A DNA stretch of 64,000 nucleotides from UMGS1002 sp045586785 (GCA_045586785.1 JAZNBA010000073.1:3860-67859); one strand, 5' to 3'. Shown: positions 27,182-36,800, counted from the stretch's first letter. Translations and numbers: made by a program. The notes: a model not told the origin generated them from the letters alone.

Positions 27182-29260
27182 TTAAGGCTCTGAAGGCTCT
27201 GAAGGCTGCTGTGTTCCGCCGCCCATGTTATCGCCTGCCTGGAGAGGAGCGTATTCCATAGGAACAAGACTTGCGGAGCTGCTGAACTGGAGGTTGAGAT
27301 TGCCAAACATAGACTGTGCTGCAGTTGCCGCAACATCACTGTTTTCTACATAGTCACCGTCAAGATATACATAAACGGATATCGTTTCAGCCTGATTTGC
27401 AGTAAGAGCGGTTATAGCATTGTCGGCAGCAAACTTAATTGTATAAGGTGTTATTTCTGCAGTTGCCTCGGTAGCAATAATCTCTGCCTTTGTTGCAGGT
27501 GTCGCTTTATCATCCTTCAGGAATTGGAATCCATATTCGTCATCAAAGCGATAGTAATCTTTATCCAGAATCTTAATCGGCAGCTCTAATGCATCGCCTG
27601 CATCAAGATCAGTAGCCGTGGTATCAATAGCCGCAACAGCAACTATGCTAGTGCCTCCTTTAGCGAATACCAGACGAATTGCCTTCATAAGACTCTTCAT
27701 ATCGTTAGCGTCAAAGCCTTCTGCAAGCGTCTCAAAGGACATGGTACTACCGCTACCCATAGTGGTATTAGTAGCGCCGGTCGAATAGATACGACCTACA
27801 CCTTCAGTCTGAAGCAACAGATTGGAGTCGGTTGCGTTGGTTCTGAATGCCATATCAATGCGATATCCGTAAAGGTCGTTAATAACAGGATCGGTTGCGG
27901 TACCTACGGGAGCTGCCGGGAAACCATCTTTATAATTAACAACGGTACTAACATCAGTAGTCATAGATGCCGGGGTGTTATCAAGCTCTAAACCATTATA
28001 GCTTACTCCGCTAAGCAAGATCTTAACAGTATAGTTGCCTGTAATCACGGCGATATCGGAATAAACACCGCTATCATCGGGAAGCGAAGCGGTAATACCC
28101 TTACCTGCCATGATATCTTGTACCAAAGCGTTTATAGTGTCAGTGGAAGTAATAGTATCTATACCATGACCGTTGATCAGAATATCGTCAACTATAACCA
28201 GAGGTGCCTCATTTCCTGTATTTGCAGTATCCATAACTACAGACTGGAATTGAGCCCAAGTAGCCGTGGTTTTAGCATCGCCGAGAGCTGCAAAGTTAGT
28301 CTCTGCATGAGCAACTGCGGTCGCGACAGCCTCACGCTTGGTATTAAATGTTGCCAATGAAGACTTGATATCCGAAGATAATATTGAATCTGCAACACCG
28401 CTCAGATATGTATAAGCCGTATCAGCATTGTATTCGGGGGTTGCATATGTCTCACTTGCAGCATTTTCAACTGCGTAAATAGCTGTTGCGATTGCGATCA
28501 TTGCATTATCCAACTGCTGAGATGACTGTTTAAGCAATCCTATCAATGTGCCAAGCTTGGTAAGATCGTAAGGACCATTGTCAGGGTCTTCTTTTGTAGC
28601 ATGCTGTGCAGCATAAGATGCGATTTCAGATCCTGCAGCAGTCAATGAGTTCTTTGCATAGGTTTGCGCAGTATTTATAGAGGATGCCGCCGTTGCAACA
28701 CCGGCTCTGTAATCGATCTGCTGCTGAGTCATAGCGGTAGAATTACCGATACCATATACGCCGTTAGCATCTCTGGTACCATCATCGGTAGGCGCCTTAA
28801 ATGCCTTCTCGGAAAGAACGTATACACCTTCGGTAGAACCGTTATTCAGCTTTTCAATACGGCCATCTGCTCCGTATACGGGAGTCAAAAGGGTACCGGT
28901 TGTAGTTGTACCGGTTACGTCCAATCTTGCAGGACGAAGTGTTATAGCGCTCAAGCCGTAAGCTTCGTTCTGAAGATTTACAAGGTTACCCCAAGTAAGG
29001 TTCTTCTCAAGATCTGCAAGCAAAGAGTCGCCTACTGCGGAGCCGGGTTCGTCTGTACCGTTCCACAGTGCCATTTCAAGGTTACCGTTAGCGCCGACCG
29101 ATGTCTGGATACCGGTAATTTCGGGCGCTGTAGAAAGCGTGAACCACGCGTACGAAGAAGATGCAACCATGAAGGAAGCAACCAGAAGCATTGCAACTGC
29201 AGCTATTAATTTCTTTCTGATGCTCAAATAGCTGTCGTTGCGCTTATTTTTCTTAGCCAT
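27182..29260 (-). CDS. Secreted surface protein with SipW-type leader, paralogue of the giant protein N-terminus
   Basis: 692-residue exported protein. The leader ends with SYAWFTLSTAP (Trp39). Most of its length is homologous to residues 1 to about 830 of the 1876-aa protein, with shared words LTWGNLVNL, LRPARLDVTG / LRPAGLSTD, and VYGADGRIEKL / KYGDDGRVMDA. An Ala-rich helical insert (about 170-330) may form a coiled stalk. Near residue 630 is VYVYLDGDYVENS followed by GNLNLQF, the shared TasA-like element. The C-terminus is a short Gln/Pro/Ser/Glu tail without anchor. AAAAGGAG precedes the start. Probably a structural surface protein. Confidence 0.75.
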   Translation of the reverse strand: MAKKNKRNDSYLSIRKKLIAAVAMLLVASFMVASSSYAWFTLSTAPEITGIQTSVGANGNLEMALWNGTDEPGSAVGDSLLADLEKNLTWGNLVNLQNEAYGLSAITLRPARLDVTGTTTTGTLLTPVYGADGRIEKLNNGSTEGVYVLSEKAFKAPTDDGTRDANGVYGIGNSTAMTQQQIDYRAGVATAASSINTAQTYAKNSLTAAGSEIASYAAQHATKEDPDNGPYDLTKLGTLIGLLKQSSQQLDNAMIAIATAIYAVENAASETYATPEYNADTAYTYLSGVADSILSSDIKSSLATFNTKREAVATAVAHAETNFAALGDAKTTATWAQFQSVVMDTANTGNEAPLVIVDDILINGHGIDTITSTDTINALVQDIMAGKGITASLPDDSGVYSDIAVITGNYTVKILLSGVSYNGLELDNTPASMTTDVSTVVNYKDGFPAAPVGTATDPVINDLYGYRIDMAFRTNATDSNLLLQTEGVGRIYSTGATNTTMGSGSTMSFETLAEGFDANDMKSLMKAIRLVFAKGGTSIVAVAAIDTTATDLDAGDALELPIKILDKDYYRFDDEYGFQFLKDDKATPATKAEIIATEATAEITPYTIKFAADNAITALTANQAETISVYVYLDGDYVENSDVAATAAQSMFGNLNLQFSSSASLVPMEYAPLQAGDNMGGGTQQPSEPSEP

Positions 29261-29349
29261 TTTGTTTTTTCTCCTTTTGAGATTTTATTTGTCTAAAGCA
29301 TAGCAGGAAAGTGGAGTGAGTTCATTCCCACGTTGCATAGAACCTTGTT

Positions 29350-29401
29350 ACAGTATAATGTGGCAACGCCACATTATACTGTGTATCGGACTGTCCGATA
29401 C
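29350..29401. repeat. Two adjacent perfect palindromes in the leader of the 692-aa protein gene
   Basis: First stem of 15 bp (29350-29364 with 29368-29382, loop AAC), immediately followed by a 9-bp stem (29383-29391 with 29393-29401). They lie about 90 bp upstream of the start codon at 29260 and would both form in the transcript. No ligand-binding RNA family is recognised. Confidence 0.7.
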
Positions 29402-29428
29402 ACGCCATTTGGAATTTTTTTCCTTTTT

Positions 29429-29531
29429 AACCTCTTCCGTCTCGCATTCAAGAGCCGCTTCCCCTGCAGGGAAGGCTCCTTTGCCCTCCCCTTTGGGGAG
29501 GGTGTCAGCCGTATGGCTGACGGGAGAGGTT
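29429..29531. repeat. Palindromic repeat, left boundary of the DUF559 cassette
   Basis: Starts AACCTCTTCC and ends GGGAGAGGTT, i.e. inverted termini, and contains several internal stems (GCCCTCCCC/GGGGAGGG, GTCAGCC/GGCTGAC, CTTCCCC/AGGGAAG). A related copy lies at 29937-30046 on the other side of the DUF559 gene. Confidence 0.75.
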
Positions 29532-29545
29532 TTCCAAATTATTTA

Positions 29546-29905
29546 CTAACCTAATCTTTCTCTAACAATCTTATCAATATCCATACACACGCCCCTAAAA
29601 TTTTTCATAATATCATAATTTGAATATCTTAATACCATTATTCCTATCTTTTCAAGGCATTTTGTGCGATTTGCATCATATAATTTCCCATCAGGAGTAT
29701 AATGCTGAGAACCGTCAAGCTCTATTGCAATTTTAACTTTCGAACAATAAAAATCTAATATATAATTTTCTATCGCCACTTGACGTCGAAATCTAATAGG
29801 GTACGTATTCAAATAATCATACCACAAGTGCTTCTCTTCTTTAGTCATATTTTTGCGTAACTCTTGTGCATATGATTTTAAATTTGGGTTATGATTTATT
29901 GACAT
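29546..29905 (-). CDS. DUF559 family endonuclease-like protein
   Basis: 119-residue protein of the DUF559 group, which has a Vsr-like/PD-(D/E)XK nuclease fold. Seen: LRKNMTKEEKHLW at the start, FRRQVAIENYILDFYC, KIAIELDGSQHY (the conserved acidic core) and VLRYSNYDIMKN. The length is normal for the family. There is no clear ribosome binding site, unlike the neighbouring genes, and the region is richer in A+T. The gene fills almost exactly the space between two palindromic repeats (29429-29531 and 29937-30046), which suggests a small mobile or parasitic unit inserted in the surface locus (inference). Substrate unknown. Confidence 0.8.
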   Translation of the reverse strand: MSINHNPNLKSYAQELRKNMTKEEKHLWYDYLNTYPIRFRRQVAIENYILDFYCSKVKIAIELDGSQHYTPDGKLYDANRTKCLEKIGIMVLRYSNYDIMKNFRGVCMDIDKIVRERLG

Positions 29906-29936
29906 ATTGATGATGTGAAAGTTATTTTTTTACTAT

Positions 29937-30046
29937 ACCTCTTCCACCACCTTCGGTGGTCCCCCTTCCCCGGAGGGGAAGGCTTGTTTGCACTCCCATT
30001 TGGGGAGGTATGTCAAACGTCGCAAACGACTATTGACGGGAGAGGT
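29937..30046. repeat. Palindromic repeat, right boundary of the DUF559 cassette
   Basis: Starts ACCTCTTCC and ends GACGGGAGAGGT, as does the copy at 29429-29531, with internal stems CCACC/GGTGG and CCTTCCCC/GGGGAAGG and a CTCCC/GGGAG stem. It lies 8 bp downstream of the stop of the surface protein gene at 30055. Confidence 0.75.
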
Positions 30047-30054
30047 TACTGATT

Positions 30055-31119
30055 TTATTTTTGTCCCTCTATAAGAGTGAAATTCATTTCAAGACCGATA
30101 TGTCCGCCGATCAGCTCATTTGTGCATTCGGGGTCGTAACCCTCAAGCCACAAAACTACAGTATATTTATGTATCTCGCCCGGGGCGATCTTGTCTTTCG
30201 TGCCCGATGTTATAACCTTGTCCGACTCAAAGGGCAAGGGCGCCAGTCTGTAGAACGGTGTACCTGCCGAGTTGTTCTGAATAAATTGGAACTGCTCGTC
30301 GCGGTACTGCGCCATGTCTATAAACTCCAGATTTCTTTCGCTGAATCCAATCGGCTTGCCTGTTTCCTCAGAAACCGCGCCGACCTCCGGCACAAGCTCG
30401 GGAGTTCCGTCGGGCTTTGCTTTGGCGTAAAATGTCATTTTACCGTCATGTATCAGCATCACCCACGCAGCCTCGGACAAGTTTTTACTCTCTGAATTTA
30501 TTTTGACCGCAAAATCATATCCAACGGTCTCGGTGCCGCCGTTTGTCAGGTAAAAGTTATAAGCGAAATAATCGTCCTCGGCGTTACTGTTGTTGCCCTC
30601 CATTTCGTGTATGTCGCCCGGAATACAGACGATGCACGTATTGGTAGCATCTTCAAGGGGATCGCTGAACAAATAGTTCGTGGGGTTTTTGAGCATGGTC
30701 TTATCTTCCGTCAGCTCGATTCCCACCGCAAGCCCCTGATCAAACAGATCGTCGGTTACGTTTATCGTAAAGTGTCCGCGCATTTGTGATACCAATGACA
30801 TTATCCAGAACAATATCAGCAGTAACAGTAACGCGCCAAGCAATGCCAGCAGGTGTCTGCCGTGAAACAGCCATCCGAGAAACGCCAGAAAGCGTCTTTT
30901 ATCGAAGTACAGACCAAGGCTTGAGGCAGTCAGTTCAAAATCCTTTTTGCTTTTGATACCTGCCGCGCGCAGCTCGGCACGTAGCCGTTTTCTGCCTGCC
31001 TTTATCTCCTGCACCTCGTTCTCTGTCAGAACGACGCCCGCGCGCTTATACTTAAATAGCCGCTTTTGCTTTTGTTCGGGATCGCCAACACCCGGAACCT
31101 TTTTCTCGTTATCAGCCAT
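30055..31119 (-). CDS. Membrane-anchored TasA-like protein
   Basis: 354-residue protein with a cytoplasmic, basic N-terminal region of about 85 residues, one transmembrane helix (about 89-110) and an external beta-rich domain. Near the C-terminus it carries VLWLEGYDPECTN (Cys332) followed by GLEMNFTL, matching the secreted TasA-like protein at 25977. It lacks the Trp-type SipW leader, so it is probably not cleaved and could be the membrane base or nucleator on which secreted subunits assemble, as TapA is for TasA (inference). The start overlaps the end of the upstream HD-GYP/EAL gene by 8 nt; GAGGGA precedes the ATG. Confidence 0.65.
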   Translation of the reverse strand: MADNEKKVPGVGDPEQKQKRLFKYKRAGVVLTENEVQEIKAGRKRLRAELRAAGIKSKKDFELTASSLGLYFDKRRFLAFLGWLFHGRHLLALLGALLLLLILFWIMSLVSQMRGHFTINVTDDLFDQGLAVGIELTEDKTMLKNPTNYLFSDPLEDATNTCIVCIPGDIHEMEGNNSNAEDDYFAYNFYLTNGGTETVGYDFAVKINSESKNLSEAAWVMLIHDGKMTFYAKAKPDGTPELVPEVGAVSEETGKPIGFSERNLEFIDMAQYRDEQFQFIQNNSAGTPFYRLAPLPFESDKVITSGTKDKIAPGEIHKYTVVLWLEGYDPECTNELIGGHIGLEMNFTLIEGQK

Positions 31120-32578
31120 GGCGGCGTTCCCTCAATATCATATCGCGTATCATATCGTCCTCGCTGACCGCAACGCCCGTTATGGTGCCGCGCATATGCT
31201 TGACACCGCAAGCGGCAAGCCAACGCTTGATATTTTCGTCATCCACGCCGTCGGCATAGACGGTTATTCCCTGCTCGGGAAGCGCGGTGAGAATATCGGC
31301 AGTCTCTTTCTTGAGGTACGACTCGGCAAGCGGTCTGACATACTCGATGCCCAGCGCCTTAACCTCTGCCGCCGTCAACTGCTCGGGCTGCCAACCATCT
31401 ATCATCAGTGCGATGCCGTTTCGAATGTAACGGTTAAGCACGGTGACAGTCTCTTTATTGGCTTCCAGCACAACTGACTGCGGAATTGTGAGTATCAAAC
31501 GCGATTTTTCTATGGGTTGATCTTCAAACAGCTTGATAAATCTTTGAAGCTGTGTTCCCTTCGTATAGAACGACGGGATCATATTCAGCACGATTGCGTC
31601 AACATCAAGCTTGCAGTTTTTTATTCTCAACAACGCATCCGCCGCCTCGTACATGAAGTAGAAGCACATATCGGGAACAAGCTCAAGGCGTCCCAATTGC
31701 TCCTCGACCTCAGCGATCGTCTCGCGTTCGTCAGGCTCGTCCTTGAGACCTCCGAACCACGGGATCGCCTCAAAAGCGGTGGTTTTGTCTTCCAGCGCGT
31801 CTATCATGGGGTAATATGTCAGTCCCATGGGACGCGGTCTGCTTTTATCCACCAGCGGAATTGTTTTGGGAAGTGTAAGTGTGTAGTTTATGTATTTTTG
31901 ATACACCTCATAGCACTTATCATGGGCTTTTTCAAGCACCTTGATAAGGTCGGGGGCGAACACGGTACCGCTCATGCCGAGTATCTTATCAAAAGCTTCG
32001 GCAAACGGTGTTTCTGATTTTGTTTCAGATGCCAGGCGGTCAAGCTCTTTTGCAAGTCCTACGATCTGGGCGATGGGGCTGATGTCGTCCCCCGCGCGAC
32101 CGTCGGGATAGCCCGTACCGTCGTAATGCTCCATGTGCTGCTGGCACGACTCGCGTATCATCAGCCACGGAATATTTTCGGTGACCAGTCCTTCATTTCC
32201 GGTTCGCTTGGCTTTGGCTCTGAGGGATTTTTCCTGCAAACGTGAGACAAGCTGGCGTCCGTCCGTCGTATATTTCTGATATACGGCGATCTCTTCCTCC
32301 GTGAAGTCCTTCTGGAGCACCTGATATTCGATTGGAACAAGCGATTTTCCTATCTGGTGATACATTCCGCACTTGTACGCAAGCTCCGCGTACCTGCCGT
32401 TCATTCTCTCGGCACCCATGGGGGTCTTTTTACCCCATGCAGAGGCACACGCTTGGACAAACAGCACCTGCGTATAAGATGCGACTCTGACAGATTGCTG
32501 TCTGATTACGGGCGCGAGAGCACGAAATGCCTCGTCCCACGTCTCGTATTCCTTTCGTATCCATTTTTGGTCTTTCAT
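31112..32578 (-). CDS. Degenerate HD-GYP plus EAL-like signalling protein
   Basis: 488-residue cytoplasmic protein. Residues about 60-185 follow the HD-GYP pattern: MYHQIGKSLVP in place of the usual HD..GK, then QHMEHYDGTGYPDG in place of HHE..DG.GYP. The HD Asp is Gln76-side (HQ) and the second His of the HH pair is Met, so metal binding is probably lost. Residues about 300-488 resemble an EAL domain (ILTIPQSVV, GIALMIDGW, TVYADGVDDENIKRW) with the EAL and EGVE acidic residues altered. It therefore looks like a cyclic-di-GMP receptor or scaffold rather than an active phosphodiesterase (inference). Overlapping the membrane protein gene downstream ties it to the surface locus. AAAGGAGG precedes the ATG. 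Confidence 0.75.
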   Translation of the reverse strand: MKDQKWIRKEYETWDEAFRALAPVIRQQSVRVASYTQVLFVQACASAWGKKTPMGAERMNGRYAELAYKCGMYHQIGKSLVPIEYQVLQKDFTEEEIAVYQKYTTDGRQLVSRLQEKSLRAKAKRTGNEGLVTENIPWLMIRESCQQHMEHYDGTGYPDGRAGDDISPIAQIVGLAKELDRLASETKSETPFAEAFDKILGMSGTVFAPDLIKVLEKAHDKCYEVYQKYINYTLTLPKTIPLVDKSRPRPMGLTYYPMIDALEDKTTAFEAIPWFGGLKDEPDERETIAEVEEQLGRLELVPDMCFYFMYEAADALLRIKNCKLDVDAIVLNMIPSFYTKGTQLQRFIKLFEDQPIEKSRLILTIPQSVVLEANKETVTVLNRYIRNGIALMIDGWQPEQLTAAEVKALGIEYVRPLAESYLKKETADILTALPEQGITVYADGVDDENIKRWLAACGVKHMRGTITGVAVSEDDMIRDMILRERRHG

Positions 32579-32605
32579 GGAAAGCCTCCTTTACAAGTGC
32601 ACAAC

Positions 32606-32637
32606 GTGTCCGCGCCCCATTTTTGGGGCCCGGACAC
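32606..32637 (-). terminator. Hairpin between the cohesin-like gene and the HD-GYP/EAL gene
   Basis: GTGTCCG-GCCCC stem with one mismatch and an ATTTTT loop (13 paired positions). On the minus strand no T run follows, so it may only attenuate transcription from the dockerin/cohesin genes into the rest of the locus. Confidence 0.45.
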
Positions 32638-32650
32638 TATTGAATTTTAA

Positions 32651-33790
32651 TTATTTATTGTCGTCTTCCTCAATATTATAGTCAACCAGAGGTGTGTTGT
32701 CCTTCTGATTGTTCTTCTTCTTGATGAAGTACAGAACAACGAGAACTGCGAGACCTACGTTGATCACGATGCTGATGATCAGCAGGATGATCCATACGAG
32801 GTTGGAGCCTTCAGCAGGTACCTCAACGGGTACTTCCTTGATGACTTCCTTAGGAACTTCAACCTCAACTTCAACGATCTTTTCTACTTCCTTGGTTACC
32901 TCAACGATCTTCTCAACTTCCTTGGTTACCTCAATCTCTTTGATAACGGTCTCGGGAGCCTTGTTGAGCAGAGCCTCAACAGCCTTGATAGCGTTGAGCA
33001 GTGCGGTAGCGCCTGCGTCGATGTCAGCCTGCTTGCGGCTGGTCAGCAGATCGCCTGCAGTTATAACTGCATCGTGGAGGTCCTTCCACAGCTTGCTGTC
33101 TGCGTTCTTGTTGAACAGCGCGTCTGCCTTGTTTATTGCATCGATCAGCGCTGCGCGGTCAAGCTTAACGAGAGCCGCGATAGCGTCCTTAAGCTTTGCG
33201 GTAGCATTGTTAACAGCGGTCTGGCTGTAAGAGTTGAGGAGACGCTTACCTGCGTTAAGAGCAGACTGCATGTTAGCCCAGCTCTCTTCGGTGTAGTCGA
33301 TCTCATTCAGACCTGCCGCAATAGCGATCTGAGCCTTGAGCTCGGTAGTGTCAGCCTTGGGAATTATAACGCTTCCGCCGCTGGACTGAGCAGCAACCAC
33401 AACATAGTCGGTAGCGCTAACAATGGTGCCAACCTGGTCGTTGAGACCGTAAGTAGAACCGTTGAAGTTTACTGCATAAGTATCTCCAAGCTTTGCATCG
33501 GAGTTTACTGTATAGTAAACGATAACCTCAATGGTAGCCTGCTCTGCAGAGTAAATGAATACTTTGTTGTTTACGCAGGCAGCATCCTGAACGTTGCTGG
33601 TAACGTTATTGATCACAAGTCCTGCATCAGCGGTAATTTCACCGTCTACGCCATAAACGCCGGAGAACTTGAAGCTTATCACACCGCTCTCGCCTACCTT
33701 TGTATCAGCGGCGGATGCGGAGATACACAGAGCACTAAACGCAATGGTAAGTGCTAAAACAAGAATCAAAATTTTGTTAAGTCTTTTCAT
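32651..33790 (-). CDS. Membrane-anchored protein with possible cohesin-like domain and FIVAR-like repeats
   Basis: 379-residue protein. A Sec signal peptide (about residues 1-27, cut near SASA-A) is followed by a beta-rich domain (about 28-135: GVYGVDGEITAD, then YTVNSDAKLGDTYAVNF), whose layout recalls cohesins. Two alpha-helical FIVAR-like repeats follow (about 150-275: SALNAGKRLL, NATAKLKDAIAAL), then a Lys/Glu/Val stalk (EVEKIVEVTKEVEKIVEV) and a C-terminal TM helix (about 331-356) with a cytoplasmic tail. It lies 24 nt after the dockerin protein gene, so an anchored-receptor and dockerin-ligand pair is plausible. The cohesin assignment is tentative. AGGAGAGG precedes the ATG. Confidence 0.6.
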   Translation of the reverse strand: MKRLNKILILVLALTIAFSALCISASAADTKVGESGVISFKFSGVYGVDGEITADAGLVINNVTSNVQDAACVNNKVFIYSAEQATIEVIVYYTVNSDAKLGDTYAVNFNGSTYGLNDQVGTIVSATDYVVVAAQSSGGSVIIPKADTTELKAQIAIAAGLNEIDYTEESWANMQSALNAGKRLLNSYSQTAVNNATAKLKDAIAALVKLDRAALIDAINKADALFNKNADSKLWKDLHDAVITAGDLLTSRKQADIDAGATALLNAIKAVEALLNKAPETVIKEIEVTKEVEKIVEVTKEVEKIVEVEVEVPKEVIKEVPVEVPAEGSNLVWIILLIISIVINVGLAVLVVLYFIKKKNNQKDNTPLVDYNIEEDDNK

Positions 33791-33814
33791 AATTACCTCT
33801 CCTAATTACTTCTA

Positions 33815-36800
33815 TTACGCTTTGTAAAAAGATTCGTATGTGTTGCCGTCCCAAGTGTAAGTGTACTTAGCAGCAATTCTTGCTGCGTCACCGGAATCGA
33901 CCTTACCGTTACGGTTATTATCAGCCGCCAATACCTGAGCCTCGTTCAAAAGCTCGAGACCAAGGTAATGTCTTGCCATCATTGCTGCGTCGCCGGAGTC
34001 GACCTTGCCGTTTCCGTTAACGTCGCCAACAATAATAATGCGAACATTGAGCGTCTCTGCGCTGACAGAGTTGCTTGCCTTGATAACAATAGAATAACCT
34101 GTGCCTACCAATGCGTCATTTGCGCACTTGTTGCCTTCTCTGTCGGCAACGTAAATCTCAGAAGTGCTTGCGTTGGTAATATTAAACTTTACGTATGTGA
34201 GCAGCTGCTCGACAGTAATACCCATGCACTTAGCATCAACGTATACGTCGTTTACTGCTACGTCATAATAGAAGCCTCTGATGAGCTTTTGTGCCTCAGC
34301 GGAGCTAATATCTGCTGTAGGATCATCAATCTCTACGGGAAGCTCAGCAGGCTTTTCGCTTGCAAGAACCAGGGTAAGAGCAACATCTACGTTATAGCCC
34401 TTAACATTGTCCTTGGTCCAGTTGTAAGCTGCGAAGGTATTGTCAACCTTGAAGCCCTTAAGAGTGATAGCGGGACCTGTGATGTCAAGTCTGTTAAGCA
34501 CCTTAGCACCGATGTCGATCATATAGCCGTATACTGCCTCAAGAGCAACGACGGAATCAGAGGTAAATCCAAGAGCAGTGAGCATATTCTCGCAAGTCTC
34601 ATTGCCCAGACCCTTGATGGCTGCGATGACCTGTGCCGCGGTTACGTTCTCAAGAACTGCAACCAGCTCTTCTGTGCCACCCTTTGTGAAGTAAACTTCA
34701 AGAGCTGCTACGATAGCATCCTTCTGAGCACCTGCAGGAAGCTTGTAAGCAACTGCGGTAGCGATCAGAGCTGCGTAATCGTTGTTAGAAGAAAGATCAA
34801 CTGTAACGTCGGCGGTTGCGTTGTAGTCAACATTGAAGCCGCCATTGTAAGAAACATCGTTTACAATGATCTCTGCCACATCTACCGTAACGATATTCTT
34901 GAGCTCGCCGAAGATAGCTGCAAGTGCCTGCTTGTTAGCGTCTGTACCTGCAACAACTATGCTGAGCTTGCCGGTCTTCTCGTTAGCGGGAGTAATATCA
35001 ATGGTCAAGTAGTTACCATTGGTCTGTACATAAGGAGTGAAGTTCCAGGACTTAGTGGTAACTTCATATTCTGCAACAGCAGTGCCGTTCAGGATAGCCT
35101 GTTCAAGTGCTGCGAAATCGCAGACATCGGAAATGATAGCGTTAACAATAGCGCTTACACCCAAAGTGTCAACAACATCGATAGCCTTGTTAGCGAGCTG
35201 GTTCTTGGAGTTATCCAGCAGGCTTACAATATCCTTGATGGTAGAGAAATCATAAACGGTATTGCCGTCGATCTGAATTGCAGCTGCAGTGTACATATTG
35301 AGCGCAATGTCAAATGCAGCGTCTACTGCAGTCTCCAGCAAGAATTCCTTCTTTGCGGAAGAAACAGAAGAGTAATCATACAGGAAGTCAGCGTTAAGTG
35401 CGATCTCAACGTCGTTGCCTGTCTTTGTAACGGTATATACGTTGTTTACAACATATCCGTTAGCATCAACGGAATAACCGCTTGCGAGGAAAGCGTCAAC
35501 ATTCGCGGTGTACTTACCGCCGGTCAGTGTGAAGTTACCGTTCAGCTTGCCGTTTACTCCGCCCTTGTCAGCATACAGAGTAGCGTCTGTAATTCTGACT
35601 GCAGCGGTAGCATTCATGTCACCGGTAATGGTGTAACCGTTGAGATTAATGAAGGTTCTGTTCTTGATGTCAACAGCACCGTTCAGAGTTACGTCGTTCA
35701 TAAGAACAACGATTGCGTTCGCGCCAACCGAATTAAGGGTTGCCGCAAGGTCCTTGGTAGCAACAAACTTATTCAGACCGGTCTTGCTGTAGTCAAATAC
35801 GAGAGCATCATACTCGGTCTCCATATCAGCAAGAGTAATGGTGAAGTTGAAGTCTATTGTACTGCCATCCTGAGCCTCTGCTACGATACCGTAGAAGCTT
35901 GCCATATCGATTCTTCCAAGCAGTCTCTTGATAGCATCTGCAGACTCAGTCTTGGAGGTTGCGCTGTAAACGTTACCCGACGCAGTGCTTTCAACAGTTG
36001 TATGTCTTATAATGTAAGACATCATTCTGCGGATATAATCGAACTCGGTTGCATACTCGGACAAATCGTATGCCTGACCTGCCTTCGCAAGTGTATTTTC
36101 AAGAGTTTCAACTGTGAAATTATCGTCAAGAATGAGAGGCTTGATGAGAGAGAACTCATATTCAAGGCACTCTTTCATATCCATATCCTGAGGATCTGCA
36201 AGCTCTGCCTTATCAAGAGCGAGCATAGCAGCCAGATAGTAAGGATATACGGAATCAGGCGCGTTTACAACGATATTGTAAGCTCCGTTGGAGCACTCAA
36301 TATTGATGTAGCCTTTAAGCTTTGCAACAAGCTCACGAGCCTTAGCGAGCTGAGAGGTTGCAACTCCGTCCTGAAGGGTTATGTAAAAAGGATATCTGGA
36401 TCCGTTGAGAGTAATGGTGGACTCTGCCAGCTTACCGCCAACGCCGCCTGCAACCGCAGAACCTACGGGAGACAGCGCGCTGAGAGCCGCGTCGTTCTTT
36501 ACTCTGCCGTCAGCACCGACTACGTTGCAGAATGCATCGAAGCCGAAGCCGCTGGAAGCAAACATATCAATGAATGCCTGAATGTGGATACCGTCAGTCT
36601 TGCTCCACATTACGGAATCACCCAGATATGCAACCTCAAGATCCTTCATGAAGATTTCCATCAGCTTGCCGCCGATCTGTTCTATCTTAAGGCCGGAAAT
36701 GCTGGGAGCTACGCGAAGAATAATGCTTATATTGCCGTTGGCATCCTCAACAGGCACAAATGTTGCGCCGAGATTGCCGCTGGAAAATGCATCGTTTGCT

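Noticed and set aside
32651..33790. Sortase-anchored or SLH surface protein
   Set aside because: No LPxTG-type motif or SLH repeats; a plain C-terminal TM helix with a cytoplasmic tail is present.
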